A stretch of DNA of 35,933 bases, taken from NCBI GenBank assembly GCA_024402405.1, contig JAKSTW010000014.1, positions 1-35,933 on the forward strand. The letters are read 5' to 3'. Positions 25,318-34,411 of the stretch are shown in pieces; positions within the stretch are counted from its first letter, which is position 1, and the number at the start of each line of letters is the position of its first letter. The position numbers and the translations under genes were made by a program. The notes beneath the pieces were generated by a model. That model ran no database searches. It had not been told where the DNA came from and worked only from the letters and a program-made list of their open reading frames with translations. Origin of the DNA: Spirochaetia bacterium. GTDB lineage: Bacteria > Spirochaetota > Spirochaetia > CADAEX01.

Positions 25318-25788
25318 TCACAGATCAATAAGCCCTTTCCACCTGGTCATTATCCGCGATATCCCATATCCATAGTCTTCCGCCCTGGCCACCATGCCCG
25401 CCTTGACCGGATTGTTGCCTATATACTCAAATGTTCTCTCGAATGCCATGATCCCTGCTATCACTATGCTTCTGAACCTGTCTGCCCACAGATGTCCGTA
25501 CCGACCGTACTTCCTGTTATACCTGAGCGCAAATACTGAGAATATCCACTGCATCACCTTCGACAGGCTTTCCCCCTCCTCCATCTTCACCATAATATGA
25601 ACATGGTTGTCCATCACCGTTATGTTCTTCACTCTGAACCTGAACTTCTTAACAAATCGGGCTTCCCTCATCACCTCCATGAACATTCTCTTGCTTTCCT
25701 CTGTCCCCAGCAGCATATCTCCTGCAACAACCCTGTTGATTATGTGATACATTCCGCCGTCCACAGTTACTCTGCATCTTCTGCTCAT
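25318..25788 (-). CDS. REP-associated tyrosine transposase (RAYT, Y1/HUH family)
   Basis: 156 residues. The Y1 transposase fold is complete: N-terminal GGMYHIINRVV, the metal-binding HUH motif in MDNHVHIMV, then a C-terminal helix region with YNRKYGRYGHLWADRFRS, EYIGNNPVKAGMV and a Tyr-rich stretch; one of the tyrosines there is the nucleophile. Such enzymes cut and join single-stranded DNA at REP hairpins. The gene has no frameshift and a strong GGAGG before its ATG, so it may be functional. Its base use looks more C/G-rich than that of its neighbours, suggesting acquisition. It is as short as the smallest members of the family. Confidence 0.93.
   Translation of the reverse strand: MSRRCRVTVDGGMYHIINRVVAGDMLLGTEESKRMFMEVMREARFVKKFRFRVKNITVMDNHVHIMVKMEEGESLSKVMQWIFSVFALRYNRKYGRYGHLWADRFRSIVIAGIMAFERTFEYIGNNPVKAGMVARAEDYGYGISRIMTRWKGLIDL
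25698..25708 (+). repeat. Motif CCTCTGTCCCC inside the transposase gene
   Basis: Perfect 11-mer that encodes LGTEE in the transposase itself, in addition to the flanking copies. Confidence 0.9.
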
Positions 25789-25857
25789 ACAACATCCTCC
25801 ATATCTTTAAATCTCTGATGTTATAACGCGCAGAATATCAATTCTGATTCAAATTCC

Positions 25858-25902
25858 AACCTCTGTCCCCACTTATTTTGTTTTTTTATGGGGACAGAGG
25901 TT
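25858..25902. repeat. REP-like palindrome: 13-bp inverted repeat with 19-base loop
   Basis: AACCTCTGTCCCC (25858-25870) and its exact reverse complement GGGGACAGAGGTT (25890-25902), separated by an AT-rich loop. It is the right boundary of the RAYT element and probably the hairpin its transposase recognises. Confidence 0.9.
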
Positions 25903-25920
25903 GCAGAAGGCACAGCAGAC

Positions 25921-25949
25921 AAAAAAAGGCATCCCCAAAGGGATGCCTT
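25921..25949 (-). terminator. Rho-independent terminator of hppA
   Basis: AAGGCATCCC (25926-25935) pairs perfectly with GGGATGCCTT (25940-25949) around a four-base loop. On the minus strand it is followed by a run of seven Ts (25927-25921). It lies 23 bases after the hppA stop. Confidence 0.92.
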
Positions 25950-25972
25950 AATAAAATCATCAACTTCCTAGA

Positions 25973-27994
25973 TTATTTCAGAAGACCACCGATCTGAACG
26001 AAAAGTGGAGCAAATACTACAGCGATGATTGTCATAAGCTTAATAAGAATGTTGATTGAAGGTCCGGATGTATCCTTGAACGGGTCACCGACTGTATCAC
26101 CTACAACAGCAGCCTTATGTGTGTCAGAACCCTTTCCGCCGTAAACACCACTCTCAACATATTTCTTTGCATTGTCCCATGCACCACCGGCATTAGCCAT
26201 CATGATAGCCAGGAGAACACCTGCAGAAAGAGCACCACCCAGCATACCGCCAAGAGCAGCAGGTCCAAGAATGATACCAACAGCAAGAGGAGCAACGATT
26301 GCCATTACACCAGGCATGATCATCTCTTTAAGAGCAGCACCTGTTGAAATTGATACACATCTTGCATAATCAGGCTTTGAAGTTCCCTTCATGATTCCCT
26401 TGTCTTCTCTGAACTGGCGTCTTACTTCCTCGATCATCTGGTTAGCAGCTTTTCCTACTGAGTTCATAGTCATTGCAGAGAACAGGAAAGGAAGCATTGC
26501 ACCGATGAAAAGTCCGACGATTACCAGTGGATCCAGAAGTGAAACAGCATCAAGCTTTGTAACTGCAGCATAAGAAGCGAAAAGAGCAAGAGCTGTAAGA
26601 GCAGCAGAACCGATGGCAAATCCCTTTCCGATAGCTGCTGTTGTGTTACCTACAGAGTCCAGTGTATCTGTGATGTTTCTTACACCTGCAGGAAGCTCTG
26701 ACATTTCAGCGATTCCACCGGCGTTATCAGAAACAGGACCATAAGCGTCAACTGCAACTGTCATACCTGTTGTTGAAAGCATACCTACAGCAGAAAGTGC
26801 GATACCATACATACCACCGAATTTATATGCAACATATACACCGATGGCGATCAGAAGGATAGGAACCAGTGTAGACATCATACCAACTCCGAGACCGGAA
26901 ATGATTGTTGTAGCTGCACCTGTCTGTGACTGCTCAGCAATTTTCTTTACAAACTTATAATCAGCAGATGTGTAGATCTCTGTAACCTTTCCGATAAGAA
27001 TACCTACAACAAGACCAGCAATGATTGACCATGCATAGTTATAAGTTCCAAGCATCTTATTAGAAAGAATTATTGTTGCGATAATGACGATGACACCGCT
27101 GAGATAAGTTCCCATATTCAGTGCGCTTGCAGGGTTCTTGCCCTCTTTTCCGCGAACACAGAAAATACCGATCACAGAAGCAATGATACCGATAGCAGCA
27201 ATAAGCAGAGGGAATGTAGCAGCTGTTGTCTGTGAGAAGTGTCCTCCGAACTTAGGTGCAGAAAGTGATGCAACTGCAGCAAGTGTGACTACAGACACTA
27301 CAGAACCTACATAAGATTCGAAAAGGTCAGATCCCATACCTGCAACGTCACCTACGTTATCACCTACGTTATCTGCGATAACAGCAGGGTTACGAGGGTC
27401 ATCCTCAGGAATTCCGGCTTCAACCTTACCAACCAGGTCAGCACCTACATCGGCTGCCTTTGTATAGATACCGCCGCCGACACGGCCGAAAAGAGCCATG
27501 GAAGAAGCACCGAAACCAAATCCTGTGATACATTCTGTCACTGTAGCCAGATCAAGAACGCATACGATAATTCCAAGTCCAAGAAGTCCCAGGCCTGAAA
27601 CACAGAGTCCCATAACAGCACCTGATCTGAAAGCGATCTTAAGTGCTTTGTTCATACCGGAATCCTTGGCTGCAGCTGCTGTTCTGACGTTACCCCTTGT
27701 AGCAACATTCATTCCAAAGAAACCTGCAAGAACTGAAAGAACAGCACCGAAAAGGTAGAGAACAGCTGTTGTCCAGCTCAGGGCAAATCCAATAAGTAAG
27801 AAAAGAGCGGCAATAACGATAACCATTGTCTTGTACTCTCTCTTCAAGAATGCGAAAGCTCCCTCTCTGATATAACCGGAGATCTCGATCATTCTTTTTG
27901 TGCCGGCATCTGAACTGCATACCCACTTGCCGAGGATAAAAGCCACAGCAAGTCCGATGGCAGCAGCGATGACAGCAATAGTAGCGCTTGTCAT
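25973..27994 (-). CDS. hppA: Membrane-bound ion-pumping pyrophosphatase, K+-dependent type
   Basis: 673 residues, about 16 membrane helices. It hydrolyses pyrophosphate and pumps H+ and/or Na+ across the inner membrane. Substrate and metal sites are present: [38 protein letters not shown], and the C-terminal [14 protein letters not shown]. The segment [19 protein letters not shown] has Ala and Gly at the two positions that are Lys and Thr in K+-independent enzymes, so it belongs to the K+-dependent group, which includes most Na+ pumps. The gene is a single unit with its own strong promoter (28053-28081), GGAGG before the ATG and a clear terminator. Its wobble and codon pattern suggest high expression. 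Confidence 0.96.
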   Translation of the reverse strand: MTSATIAVIAAAIGLAVAFILGKWVCSSDAGTKRMIEISGYIREGAFAFLKREYKTMVIVIAALFLLIGFALSWTTAVLYLFGAVLSVLAGFFGMNVATRGNVRTAAAAKDSGMNKALKIAFRSGAVMGLCVSGLGLLGLGIIVCVLDLATVTECITGFGFGASSMALFGRVGGGIYTKAADVGADLVGKVEAGIPEDDPRNPAVIADNVGDNVGDVAGMGSDLFESYVGSVVSVVTLAAVASLSAPKFGGHFSQTTAATFPLLIAAIGIIASVIGIFCVRGKEGKNPASALNMGTYLSGVIVIIATIILSNKMLGTYNYAWSIIAGLVVGILIGKVTEIYTSADYKFVKKIAEQSQTGAATTIISGLGVGMMSTLVPILLIAIGVYVAYKFGGMYGIALSAVGMLSTTGMTVAVDAYGPVSDNAGGIAEMSELPAGVRNITDTLDSVGNTTAAIGKGFAIGSAALTALALFASYAAVTKLDAVSLLDPLVIVGLFIGAMLPFLFSAMTMNSVGKAANQMIEEVRRQFREDKGIMKGTSKPDYARCVSISTGAALKEMIMPGVMAIVAPLAVGIILGPAALGGMLGGALSAGVLLAIMMANAGGAWDNAKKYVESGVYGGKGSDTHKAAVVGDTVGDPFKDTSGPSINILIKLMTIIAVVFAPLFVQIGGLLK

Positions 27995-28052
27995 TTAATA
28001 CCTCCAACGTATTACAAATAAACATAATGCGTGTATTTAGAATTTCTGACGG

Positions 28053-28081
28053 ATTATAGCATTTCATCATACAAAAATCAA
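28053..28081 (-). promoter_or_regulatory. Strong sigma-70-type promoter of hppA
   Basis: On the minus strand, TTGATT (28081-28076), a 17-base spacer, and TATAAT (28058-28053) preceded by TGC, an extended -10. Transcription would start near 28046, giving a leader of about 50 bases before the hppA ATG at 27994. Confidence 0.7.
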
Positions 28082-28112
28082 TAGAATTGACTTCTGTATA
28101 TAAAAAAAGTGA

Positions 28113-28832
28113 CTATTCAGTATCAGTATAAGGTGCCACCATTTTCTGTATCTGTTCCATTTTGGCATCCAGCTGGGCACCGGTCTCAGCACATTCCAGC
28201 AGCTGTCTGTGCACAGTATGTGACAGTTCCTCCGGAATATTTTTCTTGTACCTGATCTTATGCTCAAGGCTGGCCCACCAGTCCATGGAAATAGTCCGGA
28301 ACTGCACCTCAACTTTCATCATTTTTTTCGTTTCATACAGGAAAATAGGAGTTTCTATGATCAGATGAAGACTGCGGTAGCCATTAGATTTCGGATTGGC
28401 AATATAATCTTTCTTCTCGAACAATGTGACATCATCCTGCTTCAGCAGTGATTCTGACAGAGCATATATATCAGATGTGTGAGAACAGATGACCCTGACA
28501 CCGGCTATATCAAAAATATTTTTCTCAATGCTTTCTGTGGTAAATGGAAGCCTGCGTCTGTTCATCTTCTCCCACAGGCTCTCCGGTGATTTCAGACGTG
28601 ATCTGATGGACTCAATGGGATTTCTGTCATATTTCAGGGACAGCTCCTCATTTATGACCCGGAATTTGGTCTCTATGGCCATCATGGCGCATTTATAATA
28701 GGCCATAAGTTCCTTATAAGGCTGGGCATTCTTTCCCATCCACTGAGCAATCTTGGTCTTTGGCATGACAGCCAGAAGCAACCTTCTGAGAGGATCATTA
28801 CCACTGTCAAACAAACTGCCAAAAAAAGCCAT
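28113..28832 (-). CDS. Small alarmone synthetase, (p)ppGpp synthetase RelQ/YjbM type
   Basis: 239 residues with only the RelA/SpoT synthetase domain. Motifs: SRLKSPESLWEKMNRR, FDIAGVRVICSHTSDIYALSE, KDYIANPKSNGYRSLHLIIE, MKVEVQFRTISMDWWASLEHKIRYKK. It transfers pyrophosphate from ATP to GDP or GTP. There is no hydrolase domain, TGS or ACT domain, so it cannot degrade ppGpp; a Rel/SpoT hydrolase should be elsewhere in the genome. The N-terminal 60 residues are more extended than in Bacillus RelQ. It is 15 bases after the DUF456 gene, and GGAGG precedes the ATG. Confidence 0.92.
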   Translation of the reverse strand: MAFFGSLFDSGNDPLRRLLLAVMPKTKIAQWMGKNAQPYKELMAYYKCAMMAIETKFRVINEELSLKYDRNPIESIRSRLKSPESLWEKMNRRRLPFTTESIEKNIFDIAGVRVICSHTSDIYALSESLLKQDDVTLFEKKDYIANPKSNGYRSLHLIIETPIFLYETKKMMKVEVQFRTISMDWWASLEHKIRYKKNIPEELSHTVHRQLLECAETGAQLDAKMEQIQKMVAPYTDTE

Positions 28833-28847
28833 ATATGCCTCCCTGAA

Positions 28848-29330
28848 CTAAAAAAGTGATTTTACAAAACTCCAGACGATCAGACCTGACACCATCAGTT
28901 TCAGTCCTGTTCCAAGAAGAAATCCTTTCAGAGATCCCACAGCAGAATGCAATGCCTTGCGCACATCATCATTGACAAGCATCTCGCCTGCAAATGCCCC
29001 CAGAAAAGGACCGATAATAATACCAAGGGGACCGGCCAGAAAAAGTCCGGCTATCAGACCGATCACAGATCCCCAGGTCCCACCCCTGGTACCTCCGGAT
29101 TTCTTGGTGAACCATACAGAAGCCACAGAATCAAATACTGTCACAGCAAGAGTGACAAGTCCCCATACGATAACACCACGGCCCGTCATTGAGCTGAAAG
29201 AGGTGAATTTTCCCAGAAGCAGTCCGAGCCAGACCAAAGGAACGCCAGGCAGCACAGGAAGCACACATCCGGCGACCCCGGCTAAAAATGAAAGTGATGC
29301 AAGAATTATAAGAGCAATATCAAGAATCAT
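28848..29330 (-). CDS. DUF456 family membrane protein
   Basis: 160 residues, three or four membrane helices and Gly-rich loops. The DUF456 pattern is clear: LAGVAGCVLPVLPGVPLVWLG, then GTWGSVIGLIAGLFLAGPLG and IIGPFLGAFAGEML. The function of the family is unknown. The start is set at ATG 29330 (GAGGGG about seven bases upstream) rather than at the frame opening at 29351. It is upstream of and probably cotranscribed with the alarmone synthetase, and divergent from the DUF192 gene. Confidence 0.85.
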   Translation of the reverse strand: MILDIALIILASLSFLAGVAGCVLPVLPGVPLVWLGLLLGKFTSFSSMTGRGVIVWGLVTLAVTVFDSVASVWFTKKSGGTRGGTWGSVIGLIAGLFLAGPLGIIIGPFLGAFAGEMLVNDDVRKALHSAVGSLKGFLLGTGLKLMVSGLIVWSFVKSLF

Positions 29331-29344
29331 TCTATTCCCCTCTA

Positions 29345-29372
29345 TTGACAATATAACACAATAAATTAAAAT
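29345..29372 (+). promoter_or_regulatory. Predicted promoter of the DUF192 gene, leaderless geometry
   Basis: TTGACA (29345-29350, perfect -35), a 16-base spacer and TAAAAT (29367-29372). Six bases follow before the ATG at 29379, so the mRNA should begin at the start codon. No ribosome site is visible. Confidence 0.55.
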
Positions 29373-29378
29373 TTTGAT

Positions 29379-29819
29379 ATGAAATCACGAATATTTTTTA
29401 TTATTTGTGTGTGTTCGATCATCCTGACCGCATGTCAGCCACAGAAAGGATCTCCAGAAATCACATTGAAAATAAATGATGTAGAGTTTACCGCAGAGAT
29501 AGCAGACACTCCTGAACTTCAGGAAAAAGGTCTGATGGACAGAAAAGCTCTGTCCCCGCTGCATGGCATGCTTTTTACCTATAAGTACGATGCAAAAAAA
29601 TCCTTCTGGATGAAAAACACATATATACCTCTGTCCATCGCATTCATCGCATCTGACGGTACCATAAAAGAAATATATGACATGAAACCACTGTCCACAT
29701 CGATCATCAGCTCAAAATTTTCAGTACGCTATGCCCTGGAAGTGAACCAGGGTGAGTTTGAGAAGAACGGGATCTCAGCCGGAGACAGAGTAATATTTCC
29801 GATCAATTTTCCTCGGTAG
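29379..29819 (+). CDS. DUF192-family lipoprotein
   Basis: 146 residues. The N-terminal lipoprotein signal IFFIICVCSIILTAC has lipobox LTAC, then the DUF192 domain (about 28-145): FTAEIADTPELQEKGLMDRK, GMLFTYKYDAKKSFWMKNT, PLSIAFIASDGTIKEIYDM, and the C-terminal YALEVNQGEFEKNGISAGDRV. DUF192 proteins are small exported or membrane-anchored beta proteins of unknown function. All usual motifs are present and the length is typical. It converges on xseB and overlaps it by 17 bases. Confidence 0.9.
   Translation: MKSRIFFIICVCSIILTACQPQKGSPEITLKINDVEFTAEIADTPELQEKGLMDRKALSPLHGMLFTYKYDAKKSFWMKNTYIPLSIAFIASDGTIKEIYDMKPLSTSIISSKFSVRYALEVNQGEFEKNGISAGDRVIFPINFPR
29548..29557 (+). repeat. Dispersed motif CTCTGTCCCC, inside the DUF192 gene
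   Basis: Perfect 10-mer in a plus-strand gene (the preceding base is G); it is read directly and encodes ALSPL. Confidence 0.9.
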
Positions 29820-30048
29820 ATGACAGCTCAGGAAACAAACCGAAATCAGGCTTTTCATCAGGAGCATCTGGCTTATTCAAAAGGATCTCAACTTTCCGTT
29901 CCATCTTGGAAATCTCTTTTTCAAGTGATGCAGCCAGTTTTGTTCCCTCTGAAAAATACTTCATGGCATCTTCAATAGAAATACCGCTCTCTTTCATCTT
30001 TGCGTTCAGTTCTTCCAGTCTTGCAATCTTATTTTCAAAGCTCTCCAT
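29803..30048 (-). CDS. xseB: Exodeoxyribonuclease VII small subunit XseB
   Basis: 81 residues, fully helical. The XseB signature is clear: FENKIARLEELNAKMKESG, SIEDAMKYFSEGTKLAASLEKEI. It binds the large subunit to form exonuclease VII, which degrades single-stranded DNA from both ends. It follows xseA by three bases, and its 3' end overlaps the convergent DUF192 gene. Confidence 0.93.
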   Translation of the reverse strand: MESFENKIARLEELNAKMKESGISIEDAMKYFSEGTKLAASLEKEISKMERKVEILLNKPDAPDEKPDFGLFPELSSTEEN

Positions 30049-30051
30049 ATC

Positions 30052-31260
30052 TCATCTCCGAATCTTTATAGCTCTGGCATCTGCACAGCCATCAAAAAAT
30101 CTTATCTCCAGCTCGTCATCAGCATGTATATTCTCAGCACTTCCCGCATGTTTTCCGCTGCTGACATTGAAAACAGAGGCATATCCCTTTCTGAGGATAG
30201 CTTCAGGCGAGGAAGCATTCAGTTCCATGACAAGAAGCTCCAGACGGTGTTTCTTTTCTTTAATGATATCAGAAATAATCCTGCGGCAATCATCCTCAGC
30301 CATGGAGAGACGCTGCCGTCTGTCATCCAGCACTCCCACAATATTCCGCTGGAAAGTCTCATAAGAGAAGGCACTGAGCATCAGCTTTGCCCGTTCAATA
30401 CGGCTCTCCATACTGCCGATCATTGATTCCTTACAGCCATTGATACGCTCCAGCAGATTGCCAGCTTCTTTGGAGACGATCTCAGCCGCAGCAGAAGGTG
30501 TAGGTGCTCTCATATCAGCGGCAAAATCAGTCAGTACCACATCTATCTCATGCCCGACAGCCGAAATGACAGGAATATCAGAAGCAGCCACAGCCCTGAC
30601 CACCTCCTCATCAGAAAACGGGAGAAGATCCTCAGGGGCGCCTCCGCCTCTGGATACCAGCAGCACATCACACATTCTGAACATATTGGCCCTGCGTATC
30701 TGGGCAGCTATGACAGGAGCAGCCTCGTCACCCTGTACAGGAGCCGGCAAGATGACCAGATTTATATTATTATTCCTCCGCTTAAGGACTTTCAGGATAT
30801 CGCGGATCGCAGCTCCGGTCGGAGAAGTCACAACACCGACACGCTTAGGATACAAAGGTATGGCTTTTTTTCTGCTGACATCAAAAAGCCCTTCTGCCGC
30901 CAGTTTCTGCTTGCGTTTCTCAAGCTGGGTAAAAATATCTCCCAGACCGGCTTTGTCTATATATGAGCATATGATCTGATAACTGCCTGATTTGGCATAA
31001 ACAGAGATATTCCCGGTGACGACCACCAGATCTCCGTTGGCAGGTATATATCCGGCACTTCTGGCCGAACGCTGAAACAGCACACCGGAAATGGCTGCCT
31101 CATTATCCTTCAGTGTAAAATAATAGTGCCCGGAACTGGAAACCTTGAATCCGGAGACTTCTCCCTCTATCTGGACAGAGTAGAACTCTCCCTCAAGATA
31201 ATCCTTGATAAGTCCTGTGATCTCAGAGACTTTATAACACCGGGCACGTCTGACAGTCAT
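30052..31260 (-). CDS. xseA: Exodeoxyribonuclease VII large subunit XseA
   Basis: 402 residues. N-terminal OB fold (about 1-100; YSVQIEGEVSGFKVSSSGHYYFTLKD), then the catalytic domain (PKRVGVVTSPTGAAIRDIL, LVSRGGGAPEDLLPFSDEEVVRA, SAVGHEIDVVLTDFAADMRAPTPSAAAE) and a coiled-coil C-terminal part that carries XseB subunits. With XseB it makes exonuclease VII, active on single-stranded DNA in repair. The gene lies 12 bases after dnaJ, so heat-shock transcription may run into xseAB. Confidence 0.95.
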   Translation of the reverse strand: MTVRRARCYKVSEITGLIKDYLEGEFYSVQIEGEVSGFKVSSSGHYYFTLKDNEAAISGVLFQRSARSAGYIPANGDLVVVTGNISVYAKSGSYQIICSYIDKAGLGDIFTQLEKRKQKLAAEGLFDVSRKKAIPLYPKRVGVVTSPTGAAIRDILKVLKRRNNNINLVILPAPVQGDEAAPVIAAQIRRANMFRMCDVLLVSRGGGAPEDLLPFSDEEVVRAVAASDIPVISAVGHEIDVVLTDFAADMRAPTPSAAAEIVSKEAGNLLERINGCKESMIGSMESRIERAKLMLSAFSYETFQRNIVGVLDDRRQRLSMAEDDCRRIISDIIKEKKHRLELLVMELNASSPEAILRKGYASVFNVSSGKHAGSAENIHADDELEIRFFDGCADARAIKIRR

Positions 31261-31272
31261 ATCCTATGATGA

Positions 31273-32409
31273 TCAAAGAGAAGAAAGCTTCACAGGCTTA
31301 GGATTCTCATTGGAACCGAGAATCGAACCCAGTTCCTCCATAATAGCCTTTCCACGGGAATTAAGCTTCTCAGGTATCTGCACCTGAAGTTTTATATAAA
31401 GGTCTCCCTTCTTGCTCTCATTATGTATGAAAGGAACGCCCTCACCCTTCAGCCGCAGCATCTTGCCGTTCTGAACTCCGGCAGGAATCTTCACATTCAC
31501 TTTCTTCTCATCCAGAGTGTCTATACTGATAGTAGCACCAAGTGAAGCCTGCACTATGGAAATAGGGATCATACAGTAAAGGTCATTGCCATTTCTTTCG
31601 AAATACTCATGATCACGCACATTTATGAAAACATACAGATCACCCGGCATACCACCGGCAGGAGCCGCATCACCCTGACCAGGTATGTTCATCCGCTTGC
31701 CAGGCTCAATTCCCGCAGGAATAGTGACTTTGATCTTCTGCACCTTTCTGGTGACACCTGAGCCGCCGCAATGCTTGCACGGATGCTCAATGATAGAACC
31801 CTCACCATGACATGTAGAACATGTGGTGGCAATGGAGAAGAAACCAGAATTTCTCCTTACCTGACCGGCGCCTCCGCAGGTAGGACACATCTTGCGTCCT
31901 GAACCTGCGGCAGCACCGCTTCCCTTACATTCAGAACAGGTATTGTTCTTGTTATATGAGATCTCTACTTTTGTACCGTAGACAGCATCCTTAAAAGAGA
32001 TATCAAGATCATAACGCAGGTCAGCTCCCCTGTAGGAGCCGGCACTGCTGCCGCCACGTCTGCCTCTTCCTCCGCCGCCTCCGCCAAACAGAGAATCAAA
32101 AATGTCGAAATCACTGCCAAAAATATCACTGAAATCATGGAACACGGTGGAGTAGTCATGACCTGCCCCACCGGCTCCTCCATCCACACCGGCAAAACCG
32201 AACTGGTCATATGCCTGGCGTTTGGAATCATCCCCCAGAACCTCGTAGGCTTCGGTAGCTTCCTTGAACTTTTCCTCCGCCTCCGGGTTTCCCTGGTTCC
32301 TGTCAGGATGATATTTTATGGCAAGCTTTCTGTAAGCTTTTTTTATTTCATCTTTGGAAGCACCTTTCTCGACTCCCAAAACCTCATAATAATCACGTTT
32401 GTTAGCCAA
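31273..32409 (-). CDS. dnaJ: Chaperone DnaJ (Hsp40)
   Basis: 378 residues with all four parts: J domain with HPD (KYHPDRNQG, about residue 33), Gly/Phe-rich linker ([15 protein letters not shown]), a zinc domain with four CxxCxGxG repeats ([32 protein letters not shown]), and the C-terminal substrate domain ([15 protein letters not shown]). DnaJ brings substrates to DnaK and stimulates its ATPase. It follows dnaK by 16 bases. Confidence 0.97.
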   Translation of the reverse strand: MANKRDYYEVLGVEKGASKDEIKKAYRKLAIKYHPDRNQGNPEAEEKFKEATEAYEVLGDDSKRQAYDQFGFAGVDGGAGGAGHDYSTVFHDFSDIFGSDFDIFDSLFGGGGGGRGRRGGSSAGSYRGADLRYDLDISFKDAVYGTKVEISYNKNNTCSECKGSGAAAGSGRKMCPTCGGAGQVRRNSGFFSIATTCSTCHGEGSIIEHPCKHCGGSGVTRKVQKIKVTIPAGIEPGKRMNIPGQGDAAPAGGMPGDLYVFINVRDHEYFERNGNDLYCMIPISIVQASLGATISIDTLDEKKVNVKIPAGVQNGKMLRLKGEGVPFIHNESKKGDLYIKLQVQIPEKLNSRGKAIMEELGSILGSNENPKPVKLSSL

Positions 32410-32425
32410 TTTAAAAGTCCGTCAA

Positions 32426-34378
32426 TTATTTCTTTTCGTCATCAACAACTTCAAAATCTGCATCATCTACAGAACCATCCTTAGGTCCCTGTGACTTTGC
32501 ACCGGCACCAGGATTCTGTCCTCCGAAGCCAGCACCAGGATTAGGACCTGCCTGCTGTCCTGCTCCCTGAGCAGCCTTTGAAGCGGCATACATCTGTTCT
32601 GCCAGTTTGTATGCAGCCTGTTTCAATGCCTCGATCTTTGCCTTGATATCATCAATGTTGTCTGTCTTCACAGCATCCTTCAGAGCCTTCAGAGCAGTCT
32701 CGATCTTTCCCTTGTCATCACCGGAGATCTTGTCACCATATTCTTTCAGAGATTTCTCTGTCTGGTAGATCATGCTGTCAGCCTCATTTCTGACCTCGAT
32801 CTTTGCCCTTTCCTTCTTATCCTCTTCGGAATGTGCCTCAGCCTCTTTGACCATTCTGTCGATCTCGCCCTCGGAAAGTCCGGATGAAGATTCGATCTTG
32901 ATTGTCTGTTCCTTGCCTGTAGCCATATCCTTTGCAGATACATGCACGATTCCGTTGGCATCGATATCGAATGTGACCTCGATCTGAGGAACTCCTCTTG
33001 GTGCTGCAGGAATACCCTCAAGGTTGAACATTCCCAGGGTCTTGTTATTGCATGCCATCTCTCTCTCTCCCTGGAGAACATGAATGGAAACAGCTGTCTG
33101 TCCGTCTGCGGCAGTTGAGAAGATCTGGCTCTTTCTTGTAGGAATTGTTGTATTCCTGTCGATGAGTTTTGTGAACACACCGCCAAGAGTCTCGATTCCC
33201 AGTGAAAGCGGAGTTACATCCAGCAGCAGGATATCCTTGACATCTCCGCCAAGAATACCACCCTGGATTGCAGCACCCATTGCAACGACCTCGTCAGGGT
33301 TCACGCTCTTGTTAGGCTCCTTGCCGAAAATCTGCTTTACCATTGTCTGCACAGCAGGAATTCTTGAAGAACCGCCGACTAGAATGACTTCGTTGATCTC
33401 GGAAGCTGCAAGACCTGCATCTTTCAGTGCCTTGATACATGGCTCCTTTGTCTTCTCGATAAGATCTGCCACCATACCTTCAAATTTTGCTCTTGTAAGA
33501 GATGTCTGAAGGTGCTTAGGACCTGTGGCATCTGCTGTGATGAACGGAAGATTGATCTCTGTGGACTGAGCGCTGGAAAGCTCGATCTTTGCCTTCTCCG
33601 CAGCCTCCTTCAGTCTCTGGAGTGCCATTCTGTCCTTTGACAGGTCGATTCCTGTGTCACCTTTGAATGTGTCAATAAGCCAGCGGATGATCTCCTGGTC
33701 AAAGTTATCACCGCCAAGGTGTGTGTCTCCGTTGGTTGACTTTACCTCGAAAACACCATCGCCAAGTTCCAGGATGGAGATATCGAAAGTACCACCGCCA
33801 AGGTCATATACTGCGATCTTCTCTTCAACTTTATCCTTGCCGAAACCGTAAGCCAGTGAAGCTGCTGTAGGCTCGTTGACAATTCTCTTGACTTCCAGAC
33901 CTGCGATCTTTCCGGCATCCTTTGTAGCCTGTCTCTGGGCATCGTTGAAGTATGCAGGAACTGTGATGACTGCCTCTGTTACAGGCTCGCCAAGGTAATC
34001 CTCTGCTGTCTTCTTCATCTTCTGGAGAACGGCAGCTGAGATCTCAGGAGCAGAATACTGTTTGCCTCTGATGTTGACACGGATATCCTGGGCAGGACCG
34101 CCTTCCATTCTGTATGGCATAAGGGCTGCATCTGCCTGCATCTCACCGAACTTGCATCCGATGAATCTCTTGATCGAATAAATTGTATTTTCAGGGTTTG
34201 TGACCATCTGGTTCTTTGCAGGCTGGCCAACAAGTCTTTCCCCTTTTTCTGTAAATGCTACGATAGACGGAGTTGTTCTCTGTCCCTCAGAATTGGCGAT
34301 CACAACTGGTTCGCCACCTTCCATAACTGATACACATGAGTTTGTGGTTCCAAGGTCAATTCCTATTACTCTTCCCAT
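32426..34378 (-). CDS. dnaK: Chaperone DnaK (Hsp70)
   Basis: 650 residues, typical length. ATPase domain: [39 protein letters not shown]. Interdomain linker [18 protein letters not shown], then the substrate domain with [19 protein letters not shown] and a helical lid. The tail is Gly/Asn/Gln-rich and ends [13 protein letters not shown]. It refolds proteins together with DnaJ and GrpE. AAGGAAGG precedes the ATG, 33 bases after grpE. Codon choice is more uniform than in neighbouring genes, consistent with high expression. Confidence 0.98.
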   Translation of the reverse strand: MGRVIGIDLGTTNSCVSVMEGGEPVVIANSEGQRTTPSIVAFTEKGERLVGQPAKNQMVTNPENTIYSIKRFIGCKFGEMQADAALMPYRMEGGPAQDIRVNIRGKQYSAPEISAAVLQKMKKTAEDYLGEPVTEAVITVPAYFNDAQRQATKDAGKIAGLEVKRIVNEPTAASLAYGFGKDKVEEKIAVYDLGGGTFDISILELGDGVFEVKSTNGDTHLGGDNFDQEIIRWLIDTFKGDTGIDLSKDRMALQRLKEAAEKAKIELSSAQSTEINLPFITADATGPKHLQTSLTRAKFEGMVADLIEKTKEPCIKALKDAGLAASEINEVILVGGSSRIPAVQTMVKQIFGKEPNKSVNPDEVVAMGAAIQGGILGGDVKDILLLDVTPLSLGIETLGGVFTKLIDRNTTIPTRKSQIFSTAADGQTAVSIHVLQGEREMACNNKTLGMFNLEGIPAAPRGVPQIEVTFDIDANGIVHVSAKDMATGKEQTIKIESSSGLSEGEIDRMVKEAEAHSEEDKKERAKIEVRNEADSMIYQTEKSLKEYGDKISGDDKGKIETALKALKDAVKTDNIDDIKAKIEALKQAAYKLAEQMYAASKAAQGAGQQAGPNPGAGFGGQNPGAGAKSQGPKDGSVDDADFEVVDDEKK

Positions 34379-34411
34379 TTTACACCTTCCTTATATATAA
34401 ATCTTTTATTT

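Larger units (their letters stand above)
25306..25902 (-). mobile_element. RAYT element: single transposase gene bounded by CCTCTGTCCCC motifs
   Basis: The transposase gene is flanked by GGGGACAGAGG at 25306-25316 (two bases past its stop codon) and CCTCTGTCCCC at 25860-25870, with an inverted third copy at 25890-25900. Another copy lies inside the gene at 25698. A hairpin CAGAAT-ATCA-ATTCTG (25831-25846) sits between gene and right end. This resembles REP-associated tyrosine transposases, which occur as single domesticated genes near REP-like palindromes. No target-site duplication is seen, as expected for the HUH family. The element separates the EIIA-CBS operon from hppA. Confidence 0.85.
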
